This document shows, piece after piece, positions 1 through 8,158 of a stretch of DNA of 64,000 nucleotides. The notes beneath the pieces were generated by a model. It ran no database searches and was not told the origin of the DNA. It saw nothing but the letters and a program-made list of their open reading frames with translations. The translations under genes were made by a program, and so were the position numbers. The stretch is from Bacteroidales bacterium UBA5833 (lineage in GTDB: Bacteria > Bacteroidota > Bacteroidia > Bacteroidales > Lentimicrobiaceae). Every line of letters starts with the position of its first letter. Positions within the stretch are counted from its first letter, which is position 1. The stretch lies in assembly GCA_002433025.1 (NCBI GenBank), contig DJGZ01000064.1, positions 1 to 64,000 on the forward strand. The letters run 5' to 3'.

Positions 1-491
1 CCAAAGGGATTAGACCATCTCAACAGTTCCCAAAAACTGAAATTCAGCTTTGTGCAATTCATCTGCAACGCAATGTAAACAAACACATTAAGCCTAAGGA
101 TAAGGCGTTGGTTGCAGAAGACTTAAGAGAAGTACTGAGAACTGGTGATCGTAATGATACCGTTGAGAAAGGATATCAACGATGGCTGGAATTCTGTAGC
201 AAATGGGGCAAATACTACCCATCAATTAAGAGAATGGGAGAGAATGAACGGTATAAACTTAATTTCACTTATCTGGGGTATGATTACCGAACCCATAATA
301 TGCTCTACTCAACAAACTGGATAGAACGTCTTAACAGAGACTATAAACGAACAACCAGAATGAGAGGGGCGTTACCGGGGCCAGATGCCACTATACTTTT
401 GTTGGGGTATGTTGCTATGACCAGATCAGCCTATCAAAGGAAGATCCCTAAAATTGATTATGAACAAAATAAATTCCATTGGGAAGAATGA
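1..491 (+). CDS. IS256-type (mutator) transposase, C-terminal part, cut by the window edge
   Basis: The reading frame is open from base 3 at the left edge to the stop at 489-491, giving about 162 residues; the N-terminal part with the first catalytic aspartates lies outside. IS256 transposases are DDE enzymes that cut and join the ends of their own element. Visible family marks are a C-x2-H motif (LCAIH) near the start of the fragment and the block STNWIERLNR, whose glutamate is the expected third catalytic residue. After it comes the usual basic stretch and a short tail. An internal TTG at 108 is not a likely start, because homologous sequence continues upstream of it. The end looks intact. 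Terminal inverted repeats of the element could not be identified. Family assignment is strong; whether the copy is active cannot be judged. Confidence 0.88.
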   Translation, partial: KGIRPSQQFPKTEIQLCAIHLQRNVNKHIKPKDKALVAEDLREVLRTGDRNDTVEKGYQRWLEFCSKWGKYYPSIKRMGENERYKLNFTYLGYDYRTHNMLYSTNWIERLNRDYKRTTRMRGALPGPDATILLLGYVAMTRSAYQRKIPKIDYEQNKFHWEE

Positions 492-539
492 ATGGCAGCT
501 CCACTTCGGCTACGCCTTCGTTCCGCTGCCATTCATTCT
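485..539 (+). terminator. Long hairpin covering the transposase stop codon
   Basis: A perfect 15-base inverted repeat (485-499 with 525-539) surrounds a 25-base loop. The transposase stop codon lies inside the left arm. It could end transcription of the transposase or be the remains of the element end. There is no clear T-run after it; the following bases are ctcaattg and then a run of A. Confidence 0.5.
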
Positions 540-540
540 C

Positions 541-1096
541 AATTGAAACAAAAAAAAATGAATACCTTTGAATTTAGAAGAAGAACTCATTACACACAAA
601 AAGGGATACTACCACAAACTCAGTGAATCATTATATCCAGATACTGGCCTATTTAAAGAAAATCAGCATCAATGAAAAGTGTTGTTTGAATGAAGTTGCA
701 AACCACGCTTAAAAGATAATTAAAAAATTGGGCTGTCAATCCAGGATCATAATACGTAATTCTTTCCAGGTTAGAGTTTAATTCAAACACTTTGTATGTC
801 AGTGAGAAGTAGCTTTCTGTCTATTACTTGGATATCTAAAGGATTTATCAATTCCAAATCAGATTCCAGTAATGTAATATATAGCTATAGTACTCGGGTA
901 GCTGGAATATTTTTTGAAAACCTAATTGGATACTCGCATTTAAGACATAATAGTACCTATAGTAGATACCCCGGGGGTGTTTTAATCGAGACTGTCCCCC
1001 GTCTCGAAAATAATTGTTTCCCGAAATCTATTCGTATATGCTACGCATATTTCAATAGAGGTCAGTATTATTAACTAACCTCTAAAAATTTAACTT
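541..1096. other. Gene-free stretch, probably decayed mobile DNA
   Basis: About 555 bases without a convincing gene. A short open stretch at about 570-675 reads like protein (YYHKLSESLYP is part of it) but is closed by stops in all frames and may be a decayed gene. A 92-codon frame at 796-1074 has no ribosome site and no recognisable content. Small inverted repeats occur near the end, for example agaggt/acctct just before the ATPase gene. Confidence 0.4.
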
Positions 1097-1990
1097 ATGA
1101 ACTTGCATCAGGCGAAACGTTCCAAAGCACGCATAAGAATTGCGCTGCAGGGTCCAAGTGGTAGCGGGAAAACTTATTCTGCATTACTGCTTGCTTATGG
1201 TCTTACGGGAGATTGGGGTAAGATTGCCGTGATTGACACAGAGAACCACTCTGCTGATCTTTATTCTGACCTGGGACAGTATTATGTCCTGTCTCTGAAC
1301 GAACCTTACACCCCTAAAAGGTACAGCGAAGCAATTCTGCTTTGTGAAGCTTCGGGTATTGAATGCATCATCATCGACAGCATCACCCACGAGTGGAATG
1401 GGAAAGGTGGTTGTCTTGAAATGCATGAACAAATAACCTCTGCAATGAGGGTTCCGAACAGTTTTACCGCATGGGCGTCTGTTACTCCTCAACATCAGTC
1501 CTTCATTGATTCTATCCTGAAGAGTACGTGTCATGTAATCAGTACCATTAGGTCTAAAACTGAATATGTGCTGACTGAGCGTAATGGAAAGCAAGTACCT
1601 GTCAAAGTTGGAATGGCGCCCATTACCCGTGACGGGTTTGAATTTGAAGTCACCGTATCATTTGACCTTGATGCTGAACATTATGCATTTATCAGCAAGG
1701 ACAGGACGAATTTATTCTCCGGGAAACCTAAATTTCGGGTTACTCCGGAGACAGGAAAAACGATCCTCGATTGGTGTAATGCGGGTGAGGATATAGTTGC
1801 AACTGTCAGAGCACTTATCGACAGTGCGCTCACACTGGACGAACTCAATGCACTTTACCGTAAATATCCCGATTTGTCAGAAAACCTGATTCCGGAGTTT
1901 ACCAGGAGAAAGCAAGAGATTCAGGAACTCAGCTATTTGTTAAACGGTAAATCAAACATTGGAGGTAGCCATGGAACTGCAATTAGTTAA
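1097..1990 (+). CDS. Phage/mobile-element RecA-like AAA ATPase (AAA_24 type)
   Basis: 297 residues. A Walker A motif GPSGSGKT is at residues 19-26 and a Walker B-like strand CIIIDS at 90-95, so this is a P-loop ATPase with a RecA-type core. Proteins of this shape (AAA_24, related to the Sak4 group) are common in phages and integrative elements, where some assist single-strand annealing or recombination; that role is inferred here. The last 60 residues are charged and helical, beyond the ATPase core. The start ATG follows a weak upstream region with no strong Shine-Dalgarno sequence, which is normal in Bacteroidota. The gene overlaps the next one by 20 bases, so the two are probably translated together. 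Confidence 0.8.
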   Translation: MNLHQAKRSKARIRIALQGPSGSGKTYSALLLAYGLTGDWGKIAVIDTENHSADLYSDLGQYYVLSLNEPYTPKRYSEAILLCEASGIECIIIDSITHEWNGKGGCLEMHEQITSAMRVPNSFTAWASVTPQHQSFIDSILKSTCHVISTIRSKTEYVLTERNGKQVPVKVGMAPITRDGFEFEVTVSFDLDAEHYAFISKDRTNLFSGKPKFRVTPETGKTILDWCNAGEDIVATVRALIDSALTLDELNALYRKYPDLSENLIPEFTRRKQEIQELSYLLNGKSNIGGSHGTAIS

Positions 1991-2999
1991 CAGAAACATG
2001 CTGCCCGTTCCCCTGATGGCGACAAAACCATCAGTTGCTGATGATGTAGAAATCGTTGAGGTACATGACGAACCTAAAGCGGAAAGTTCCCGTAGTTTCA
2101 TCGAAGCAAATACCCTTGATGTGACATTGGAACATCTGAGAAACGACTGCATCATACCGGTCTTCAGGGACAATGAAAAGACCATTTCGCATTACGAATT
2201 TATCAATGCGGTCGACCTCGCTACCAGGGAGCATTTTGGTGATAATGGTTTATTGCCTGCACAGATTCGTGTTTCGCACCCGATCAACGGCAGAATTCCT
2301 AGTGCTCTGCACAAGAAGGTGCATGAACTGGAGGACTTTGAGAAGACACGATATTACGAGCGAATGATGTTCGTCATCGAAATTCCTTCTATTTCAGAGA
2401 CCGTGCATGGAAATCGTCTAAACCTGACCATCGGTGGAGTACGGGCACTGAATCACGAATCGCTTTTCAGCAAAAAGAGCATCGAGAAGTTCAAGGTCTT
2501 CATCGGTTTTCAGAATAAGGTGTGCACCAACCTGAGCGTTTCCACGGATGGCGTTATGCTTGACCTGAGGATTTCGAGTATCAATGAGCTGATCGAGAAG
2601 GTGTTCGAACTGTTTTCGAGGTTCAACATTCCTCAGAATCTGCGTATGCTCAGCAACTTCGGCAACTACAGTCTCACCGAGCATCAGTTTGCGCAGGTTA
2701 TTGGACGTTCAAGGTTATACCAGTATCTGCCGGCTGCTCAGAAAAAGGAAGTACCAATGCTTGAGTTTAATGATACGCAGATAAACATGGTTGCAAGGGA
2801 TTACTACCATGACAAAAGCTTCTGCAAATCGGGTAACGGCGACATTAACCTCTGGCGTTTGCACAACTTGTTCACCGGTGCTAACAGAAACAGTTATATA
2901 GACGCTTTCCTGAGCAGAGCTTTGAACGCAACAACATTTACTCAGGGAATTGCTTCAGCGCTGGATGGTGATCCCCGGTACCAATGGTTTCTGTCCTGA
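1971..2999 (+). CDS. DUF3871 family protein of Bacteroidota mobile elements
   Basis: 342 residues from the ATG at 1971, which has GGAGG five bases upstream. An earlier TTG at 1959 is possible but less likely. The protein matches what I know of DUF3871: an early block SFIEANT, then CIIPVF, ISHYEFI, RVSHPI.GRIPSA, YYERM.F.I.IP, a central SIEKFKVFIGF and CTNL.VSTDG, and late blocks LWRLHNLFTGAN and SYID. The family is nearly confined to Bacteroidota plasmids, conjugative elements and genomic islands, and its function is unknown. The overlap with the ATPase gene suggests they act in one process, perhaps DNA recombination or maintenance of the element. The family call is firm, the function is not. 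Confidence 0.85.
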   Translation: MELQLVNRNMLPVPLMATKPSVADDVEIVEVHDEPKAESSRSFIEANTLDVTLEHLRNDCIIPVFRDNEKTISHYEFINAVDLATREHFGDNGLLPAQIRVSHPINGRIPSALHKKVHELEDFEKTRYYERMMFVIEIPSISETVHGNRLNLTIGGVRALNHESLFSKKSIEKFKVFIGFQNKVCTNLSVSTDGVMLDLRISSINELIEKVFELFSRFNIPQNLRMLSNFGNYSLTEHQFAQVIGRSRLYQYLPAAQKKEVPMLEFNDTQINMVARDYYHDKSFCKSGNGDINLWRLHNLFTGANRNSYIDAFLSRALNATTFTQGIASALDGDPRYQWFLS

Positions 3000-3011
3000 T
3001 CACGAAAGCAT

Positions 3012-3047
3012 AAAACCCCGGTCTGAATTAAATGGATCGGGGTTTTT
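3012..3047 (+). terminator. Rho-independent terminator after the DUF3871 gene
   Basis: Stem ACCCCG/CGGGGT, extended inward by a G-U and two more pairs, followed by a run of five T. It lies 13 bases after the DUF3871 stop and ends the ATPase-DUF3871 unit. Confidence 0.8.
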
Positions 3048-3434
3048 GCTTATTGACGAATTAAAGTATAAAAATTCATGACCATTACTCTTACAGCGTT
3101 GATGTAAGAAGTCATGTCGCTGATTTTATCAACGGGTTATGCTGTATTTTGTCTTCATTTTGAGATGGTACCCGTTTAATAAAAGTAAAACCACTGAAAA
3201 AGAGAGAAATAAGATGGAGTTATGCATTATATATATGCATCTCCATCTTTTTATTTATATTTCATTTTTTCTGTTGGTTTAATGAACTATTCTTATTACT
3301 CTTGCAGTCGCAGATGATTGTCCTGATTTTACAGCAAAATACTCTGCATATTATTTTCAGGTTCATGTCATAAGCGGGCGGTTCCGAAAAGCCTTATGAG
3401 TAGGATAATTAATAACTTAAACTAAATTCAAACT
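3048..3434. other. Gene-free stretch with a strong hairpin
   Basis: No gene seen. At 3211-3249 a 9-base perfect stem (aagatggag/ctccatctt) encloses a second inner stem (atgca/tgcat) and is followed by a T-rich run, so it is terminator-like on the plus strand. No gene directly ends there, so it may be left over from a lost gene or may separate the mobile genes from the beta-barrel gene. Confidence 0.5.
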
Positions 3435-4109
3435 ATGAAAAGCTCATTAAAATTTGGCATTGTCATTCTGGTGTTGATTCTAACTTCAACAACTTAATCG
3501 CAGACATTTGGTATTAAAGCAGGTCTTAATCTATCAACCATGTTGGTAAAAAATGAGAATGGTAAAATTACGGATGGAAAGAAAATACTACCAAGTTTTC
3601 AATTAGGTGCGACTGCAGAGTTCCCGATTATAGATGATTTCTCATTTACAACAGGGTTGCTATTTTCAAGAAAGGGAACGCTAATCGAACAAAACGAAAC
3701 GATGTACGATATGGATTTCGAGTTCTACGAAAAGTTGAACTTATCATACCTTGATATTCCGCTAACAGGAAAATTTGTATTTGATTATAGGGGATTGGTG
3801 CTTTATGGTCAGTCGGGACCCTGTGTAAGTATTGGTATAGGAGGGAAGCATACCTACAGAAATAATTTCGGTGGATGGGGAGTTGATGAGGGAGAAGATG
3901 TAAGGTGGGGCTCTGACGCTAATAATGATTTTATTAAAAGGTTTGATTTTGGTTGGTTTATGGGTGTTGGTATTGAAAAAGGACCGATTGTTGTTGGAGT
4001 AGGTTATAACATGGGGTTAAAAAACGTTTCTGCGTATACTGGTGATGGTAAGGTGTTAAGAAATCGTGTTACAGAGATAACAGTCGGTTATAAAATTAGC
4101 ACTAATTAA
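3435..4109 (+). pseudogene. Outer-membrane beta-barrel protein gene with a stop codon in its signal peptide
   Basis: From the ATG at 3435 the frame encodes a typical signal peptide (MKSSLKFGIVILVLILTSTT). It then meets TAA at 3495-3497 and continues in the same frame as SQTFGIKAGLNLS to the stop at 4107-4109. With one base changed (CAA, Gln) the product would be 224 residues: a signal peptide plus a small barrel of the porin/PorT-like OMP_b-brl_2 kind. The barrel call rests on the opening FGIKAGLN, regular alternating strands such as FSFTTGLLFSRKGT, glycine turns, and a last strand EITVGYKIST. A TTG at 3540 could start a shortened product, but it would lack the export signal. Either the gene is disabled, or this is a sequencing error or a polymorphism. 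Confidence 0.75.
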
Positions 4110-4249
4110 AAGCACCGGAAAAATGGTATTAAAAGCAACCCCTGAGTGTTTATTGTGTTATGAGGGTTGTTCTGTTTCCGAAAATCCTATTGGCTTTGTC
4201 CTGATTGGAGATAGATTATTAACAACTGGAAATTAAACTATTAAATAAA

Positions 4250-4281
4250 AGCTGCACGTAATTTTGCGTGCAGCTTTCATT
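4250..4281 (+). terminator. Rho-independent terminator-like hairpin
   Basis: Perfect 9-base stem agctgcacg/cgtgcagct (4250-4258 with 4267-4275), loop of 8, then ttcattt. It probably ends the beta-barrel transcript 140 bases upstream. Confidence 0.65.
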
Positions 4282-4450
4282 TGATTGAATTTACCGGATA
4301 TTCGTAAAGTTTAACTTATTGGGAGTTAGAAACCGAAGTTGAATTTGGCTAACTTTAAGCAGGAGTGTATAGATCTCAACGCGCCTTCTTATAAGGGGTG
4401 CAAGAACTTATTAGTTGGGTTGTATGTTGATTTGTATGTTGAAGAAATAA

Positions 4451-4480
4451 AAAAAGCAGTCAACTAAACGCTAACTGCTT
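4451..4480 (-). terminator. Terminator of tRNA-Asn
   Basis: Stem aagcagt/actgctt (4454-4460 with 4474-4480). On the minus strand it is followed by a run of T (the A-rich stretch at 4447-4453), ten bases after the tRNA 3' end. Confidence 0.75.
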
Positions 4481-4490
4481 GATTTTCTTG

Positions 4491-4564
4491 CTCCCCCTGC
4501 TGGACTTGAACCAGCGACCCTCTGATTAACAGTCAGATGCTCTAACCAACTGAGCTAAGGAGGA
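4491..4564 (-). tRNA. tRNA-Asn (anticodon GTT)
   Basis: Read on the minus strand it folds as a standard cloverleaf of 74 bases. The acceptor is TCCTCCT with AGGGGGA (one U-G pair), the D arm is GCTC...GAGC, the anticodon loop is CTGTTAA with anticodon GTT, and the T arm is GCTGG TTCAAGT CCAGC, with discriminator G. CCA is not encoded. It reads Asn codons AAC/AAU. Mobile-type genes lie beyond its 3' end, the side on which tRNA-targeting elements insert. Confidence 0.95.
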
Positions 4565-4588
4565 GTGTTTTTCCCTCAAAAGGGACTG

Positions 4589-4619
4589 CAAAATTAAAGC
4601 TAAATTTGAAATATACAAG
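4589..4619 (-). promoter_or_regulatory. Putative promoter of tRNA-Asn
   Basis: On the minus strand TAATTTTG (4589-4596) matches the Bacteroidota -7 element TAnnTTTG exactly. CTTG (4616-4619) sits 19 bases upstream as a 3-of-4 match to the -33 element TTTG. Confidence 0.6.
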
Positions 4620-4887
4620 CGGCTGAAGAAAAAAATTATTCAAAAATTGCTTTGAACCGGCCAGAGTTTTTTTTCGTTGAAAAACAAGTTTATCCATTGT
4701 TACTTTGCTGAAGAGGGTCTGGAAGTATTGTTGATGCGTGACCCCTGCATAAGAAAGCAGACCATGCAATCAGATTTAACCATGCAATATTCCTGAAATC
4801 GTTATGTTTGTTCAATGTGAAACGCAGCAGGACTGATCAATACAGGTTTATTTGTCCGCTGGAGACTATCAGTCAAATTCCCGGGCT

Positions 4888-5367
4888 ATGAAACAGATCA
4901 TTTTGCCCGCCGGATTGTTATTCTTAGGTTCTATTGCCATTGGACAAGGCAGAAACGATAAAGAAATGGAACAGCGTATTACATTTATTACATTGGGAGT
5001 CAATGATATAAATGCATCCATTGACTTTTATGAAAATAAATTCGGGTGGAAGCGTTCCGCTCAGGGCAGCGACGACCTGATCGTTTTTGAACTTTACGGT
5101 CTTTACCTGGCATTATATCCCAAAAACGCGCTGGCGCATGATGCCGGTGTTGATGCTGTTGGACAGGGTTTCAGAGGGTTTACGATTTCATATAACGTCA
5201 GGAGTGTGCAGGAAGTTGATGACCTGATCGCTGTGTTGAAAAGCAGGGGCGTACACGTGGTGAAAGAGCCGCAGAAAGTCTTTTGGGGAGGCTACAGCAG
5301 CTACATCGGAGATCCTGATAGAAATCTATTGGAAATAGCATACAACCCTTATCTGAAACAGGAATAG
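4888..5367 (+). CDS. Secreted or membrane-associated VOC (glyoxalase/bleomycin-resistance) family protein
   Basis: 159 residues from the ATG at 4888; 133 residues if translation starts at the ATG at 4966 (MEQRITFI). VOC proteins are small metal-binding enzymes or resistance proteins built from paired beta-alpha-beta-beta-beta units. Seen here: an opening strand ITFITLGVNDINASIDFYENKFGW, the middle VFELYGLYLALYP, and the closing YSSYIGDPDRNLLEIAYNP. These are the usual marks, with a terminal Glu in the expected metal-ligand place. The longer start adds a short hydrophobic leader (MKQIILPAGLLFLGSIAIGQ), which looks like a signal peptide and is unusual for the family. The substrate cannot be told. 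The neighbour downstream is also a predicted exported protein. Confidence 0.8.
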   Translation: MKQIILPAGLLFLGSIAIGQGRNDKEMEQRITFITLGVNDINASIDFYENKFGWKRSAQGSDDLIVFELYGLYLALYPKNALAHDAGVDAVGQGFRGFTISYNVRSVQEVDDLIAVLKSRGVHVVKEPQKVFWGGYSSYIGDPDRNLLEIAYNPYLKQE

Positions 5368-5433
5368 CATTTTTCCTCCCTACCTATTGCGCCGGACCCT
5401 TTCAAACAATCATTAATCAGACCACCTACAACC

Positions 5434-6285
5434 ATGAAAATTATACTATCAATCTTCACAGCATGTTTCATATCAATCACTAACGGACAACCGGCTTTCC
5501 CCGGCTTTCTGCAGGGAACCTGGAAAACGGAAAACCGCGATACCTATGAACATTGGGATAAACTCAATGAATCTTCGCTGAAAGGGTTCGCCTATAAACT
5601 GGTGGACGGAAAAATCCGGGTAACCGAATACCTTGAAATCGGCCGGAAAAACCAGGATGTGGTTTACACCGCCACACTTGTTGACCAGAATCAGGGGGAA
5701 GGTGTTGATTTCAGGCTTGTCGCTGCTGAGGATACATGGACTTTTATCAACCCTGGTCATGATTTTCCCCAAAAGATAGTATACCGGGAACTTTCAGCCA
5801 ATGAAGTATTTGTGGAAGTTTCCGGAGGCGACGGGAAAGGATTTTCCTATAAAATGAACAGGCAGTATGTGCCGGATACCACTTCCGCCAATCCCGCTTT
5901 CGATGCTGCACTGGCCGGCAGACTGGGCGGCGATGACTATGGCATGAAGTCTTACTTTCTGGTTATCCTGAAGACCGGAACAAATACCACTGCAGAAAGG
6001 GCGTTGATTAATGAAAGTTTCAGGGGGCATATGGAAAACATCAACCGCCTGGTGGAGGAAAACAAACTCGTGGTTGCCGGGCCCCTGGGGAAAAATGAGC
6101 GTCAGTACCGCGGTATCTTTATTCTGCACAATATCCCATCGGAAGATGAAGCCAGAGCGCTCCTGCTGACCGACCCGGCCATTAAAAACGGATTGCTGGA
6201 TTATGAATTATTCAATTGGTATGGTTCCGCCGCGCTTCCCGAATACCTGCCGGCTTCGGAAAAAATCTGGAAACTGAAACCCTGA
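5434..6285 (+). CDS. Exported DUF6265 - YciI fusion protein
   Basis: 283 residues. A signal peptide occupies residues 1-18. Residues 20-145 have the lipocalin-like look of DUF6265 (FLQGTWK near the start, then YEHW, EYLEI and FINPGHDFPQKIVYRE). Residues 165-283 look like a YciI-type domain (YFLVILKTG, NRLVEENKLVVAGPLG, RGIFILHNIPSEDEARALLLTDPAIKNGLLDYEL). YciI domains form small dimeric alpha-beta barrels, some with an enzymatic His-Asp pair; here the role is unknown. The fusion of a lipid or ligand-binding fold with a YciI barrel in one secreted protein is the notable feature. It is followed 16 bases later by the DUF2200 gene in the same direction. Confidence 0.8.
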   Translation: MKIILSIFTACFISITNGQPAFPGFLQGTWKTENRDTYEHWDKLNESSLKGFAYKLVDGKIRVTEYLEIGRKNQDVVYTATLVDQNQGEGVDFRLVAAEDTWTFINPGHDFPQKIVYRELSANEVFVEVSGGDGKGFSYKMNRQYVPDTTSANPAFDAALAGRLGGDDYGMKSYFLVILKTGTNTTAERALINESFRGHMENINRLVEENKLVVAGPLGKNERQYRGIFILHNIPSEDEARALLLTDPAIKNGLLDYELFNWYGSAALPEYLPASEKIWKLKP

Positions 6286-6301
6286 ACGCATTCACCATCG
6301 T

Positions 6302-6655
6302 ATGAGCGCAAATACAAAAATCTTTAAAATGCCTTTTGCTCAGGTATATCCTTACTACATCGCAAAAGCGGAAAAGAAAGGACGTACCAGGGCCGAAGTG
6401 GACCAGATCATCTGCTGGCTGACCGGATATAATGCCCAAACCCTGCAGCAACAGATTGACAATCAGACTGACTTTGAACACTTCTTTTCAGATGCGCCGC
6501 GGATCAATCCTGATGCAACCAAAATCACCGGAGTTGTCTGCGGCATACGGGTGGAAGAAATCGGGGACCAACTGATGCAGCAGATCCGCTATCTCGACAA
6601 GCTGGTGGACGAACTGGCCAAAGGCAGGCCTATGGAGAAAATTTTACGGAAATAA
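6302..6655 (+). CDS. DUF2200 family protein
   Basis: 117 residues, small and soluble, with no signal peptide. The family marks are the opening FKMPFAQVYPYYIAKAEKKGR, the segment IICWLTGY, and FFSDAPRINPDA followed by GVVCGIRVEEI. DUF2200 proteins are widespread small bacterial proteins of unknown function. The gene sits 16 bases after the DUF6265-YciI gene and 37 bases before the DUF1801 gene, all on the plus strand, so the three are likely one transcript. Confidence 0.88.
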   Translation: MSANTKIFKMPFAQVYPYYIAKAEKKGRTRAEVDQIICWLTGYNAQTLQQQIDNQTDFEHFFSDAPRINPDATKITGVVCGIRVEEIGDQLMQQIRYLDKLVDELAKGRPMEKILRK

Positions 6656-6692
6656 GTTGATATAGTCAGTACAAACAACTAAAAATCAGCAT

Positions 6693-7115
6693 ATGGCAGA
6701 AATTAAAACCAAACCGGTAGACACGGATGTACATGAATTTATCCGGAGGTTTTCGAATACGGAACAAAAAATTGCCGACAGCTTTGCATTGCTGAAGCTG
6801 ATGGAGGAAACAACCGGTTTTAAACCTGTTATGTGGGGGCCTTCCATCATTGGGTTTGGCAGTTATCATTACAAATCGGAAAGAAGCAGGCAGGAGGGAG
6901 ACTGGCCGCTGGTTGGATTTTCGCCCCGGAAAGCAGCCATATCATTGTATGTGTATGCGGGCATTCCGGCGCAGGATGAAATGCTGAAAGAACTTGGGAA
7001 ATATAAGATGGGTAAAGCCTGTATTTACGTTAAAAAACTTTCTGACATCAACCCGGAAATCCTGATCAGTCTGATTCAGTCATCGGTGGAATACCTGCGG
7101 AAGAAATACTCTTGA
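6693..7115 (+). CDS. DUF1801 (YdhG-like) family protein
   Basis: 140 residues, soluble. Seen: a helical start ending in TTGFKPVMWGPSIIGFGSYHY, then WPLVGFSPRKAAISLYVY, KYKMGKACIYVKKLSDI, and a helical tail IQSSVEYLRKKY. This is the standard order for DUF1801, whose fold resembles YdhG and frataxin-like proteins and whose function is not settled. Gene order and close spacing link it to the DUF2200 gene upstream. The start ATG at 6693 is the only sensible one. Confidence 0.87.
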   Translation: MAEIKTKPVDTDVHEFIRRFSNTEQKIADSFALLKLMEETTGFKPVMWGPSIIGFGSYHYKSERSRQEGDWPLVGFSPRKAAISLYVYAGIPAQDEMLKELGKYKMGKACIYVKKLSDINPEILISLIQSSVEYLRKKYS

Positions 7116-7474
7116 AGTTGAGAGAAAAAGCCACGATCCCGACCCCGATCGCTATAGTTACCGTAGGGACACCAATAGAGGCCAGTTTGCCCGGATGTTG
7201 CGCCAGGAGTAGCCTGCCGGGGCCAGGGTAACGAATATAATGTTTCGCCCGATTCAGGATATTTATCAGAAGATGCAGGATCAGTGGATGTAATACATAT
7301 ATTTACTCAATATAACATAGCATTGACATCTGTGTCGTTCAGCGAATGTCTTATAGCTATTGGAAGCATTGCTGATTGAAAAAAATATAGGTAGAGAATT
7401 GGGTGTTACTATTAATAGGTAGCACCGATTTAAGATGCGACAAATCCAGAACGAGATTATTCACCTGGGAAAAA
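7116..7474. other. Gene-free convergent stretch
   Basis: Between the DUF1801 gene (plus strand) and the kdpE-like gene (minus strand). No gene and no strong terminator hairpin were seen, apart from small G/C-rich palindromic pieces (gatc-type) at 7137-7155. Confidence 0.4.
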
Positions 7475-8158
7475 TCACTCCCCGAAGCGGTATCCGATGC
7501 CCGATTCTGTGATCAGCAGGGCCGGCCGGGCGGGGTTGTCTTCAATCTTTTTTCTGAGTTGAGCCACAAACACGCGCAGATATTGGGTTTGGCCGGTATA
7601 CCCGTGACCCCAGACTTCTTTAAGAATATACTGATGGGTAAGCACGCGTCCGCTGTTTTTGGCCAGCAGGGCGAGCAGGGCGAACTCCGTGGCGGTGAGT
7701 TTCAGAATTTCCCCGTTTTTACGTACGATGTGATTGGCCATGTCAATACTAACCGAACCGGTTTCAATCATGGCGGAGTCGGGTTGGCTTTGAGCCGCCC
7801 TTGTTGCTGCCCTGATTTTGGCCAGCAGTTCTCCGGTTCTGAATGGCTTGGTCAGGTAGTCGTTGGCGCCATTGTCGAGTGCCTGGACAATATCTGTTTC
7901 CGAATTGCGCACCGATAGCACAATCACTGGTTTGGCGTACCATTCCCGCAGTTTCTTCAGCAGCAATTGACCGTCAATGTCGGGCAAACCGAGGTCAAGC
8001 AGGATCAGCGAAGGGTGATGCGTTGCCGCGTCAACCAAACCTTCCTTTCCTGTAGCAGAAACAATGATGTGGTACCCGCTGGCCGAAAGGGTGATTTCGA
8101 GTAGTCGCCTGATCTGCAGCTCATCGTCGATAATCAGTATGGTTTCGCTGTTGTTCAT
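7475..8158 (-). CDS. kdpE: KdpE-like response regulator (OmpR family)
   Basis: 227 residues. The receiver domain spans residues 1-120, with the acidic pair DD at 11-12, phospho-acceptor Asp55 in LILLDLGLPD, and the conserved K in YLTKPF. A winged-helix OmpR/PhoB DNA-binding domain spans 130-227 (LTATEFALLALLAKNSGRVLTH, then YLRVFVAQLRKKIE and GIGYRF). The sequence resembles KdpE, which with KdpD controls potassium uptake genes. Its start codon overlaps the stop of the kinase gene by 4 bases (ATGA), so the two are translationally coupled. Here the linked transporter is trkH, not kdpFABC, so the regulated target may differ. Confidence 0.88.
   Translation of the reverse strand: MNNSETILIIDDELQIRRLLEITLSASGYHIIVSATGKEGLVDAATHHPSLILLDLGLPDIDGQLLLKKLREWYAKPVIVLSVRNSETDIVQALDNGANDYLTKPFRTGELLAKIRAATRAAQSQPDSAMIETGSVSIDMANHIVRKNGEILKLTATEFALLALLAKNSGRVLTHQYILKEVWGHGYTGQTQYLRVFVAQLRKKIEDNPARPALLITESGIGYRFGE

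Larger units (their letters stand above)
4110..4490. other. Gene-free stretch between the beta-barrel pseudogene and tRNA-Asn
   Basis: No convincing gene. It contains a weak hairpin around 4135-4175, the strong hairpin at 4250-4275, and the tRNA terminator at 4454-4480 (both listed separately). This is the stretch where an attachment-site junction next to the tRNA 3' end would be expected, but no repeat of the tRNA tail was found within the window. Confidence 0.4.

Noticed and set aside
796..1074. A 92-codon plus-strand frame after the transposase
   Set aside because: No ribosome site, no family, irregular composition; the region looks like decayed DNA.
4122..4235. A 37-codon plus-strand frame with a CxxC pair after the beta-barrel pseudogene
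   Set aside because: Too short and without a ribosome site; part of the A/T-rich spacer with hairpins.
4491..4564. Attachment-site duplicate of the tRNA-Asn 3' end inside the mobile block
   Set aside because: Read through 1-4490 and found no copy of the tail sequence; it may lie outside the window.
7403..7918. A 171-codon plus-strand frame over the kdpE-like gene
   Set aside because: Antisense shadow of a well-supported regulator gene.
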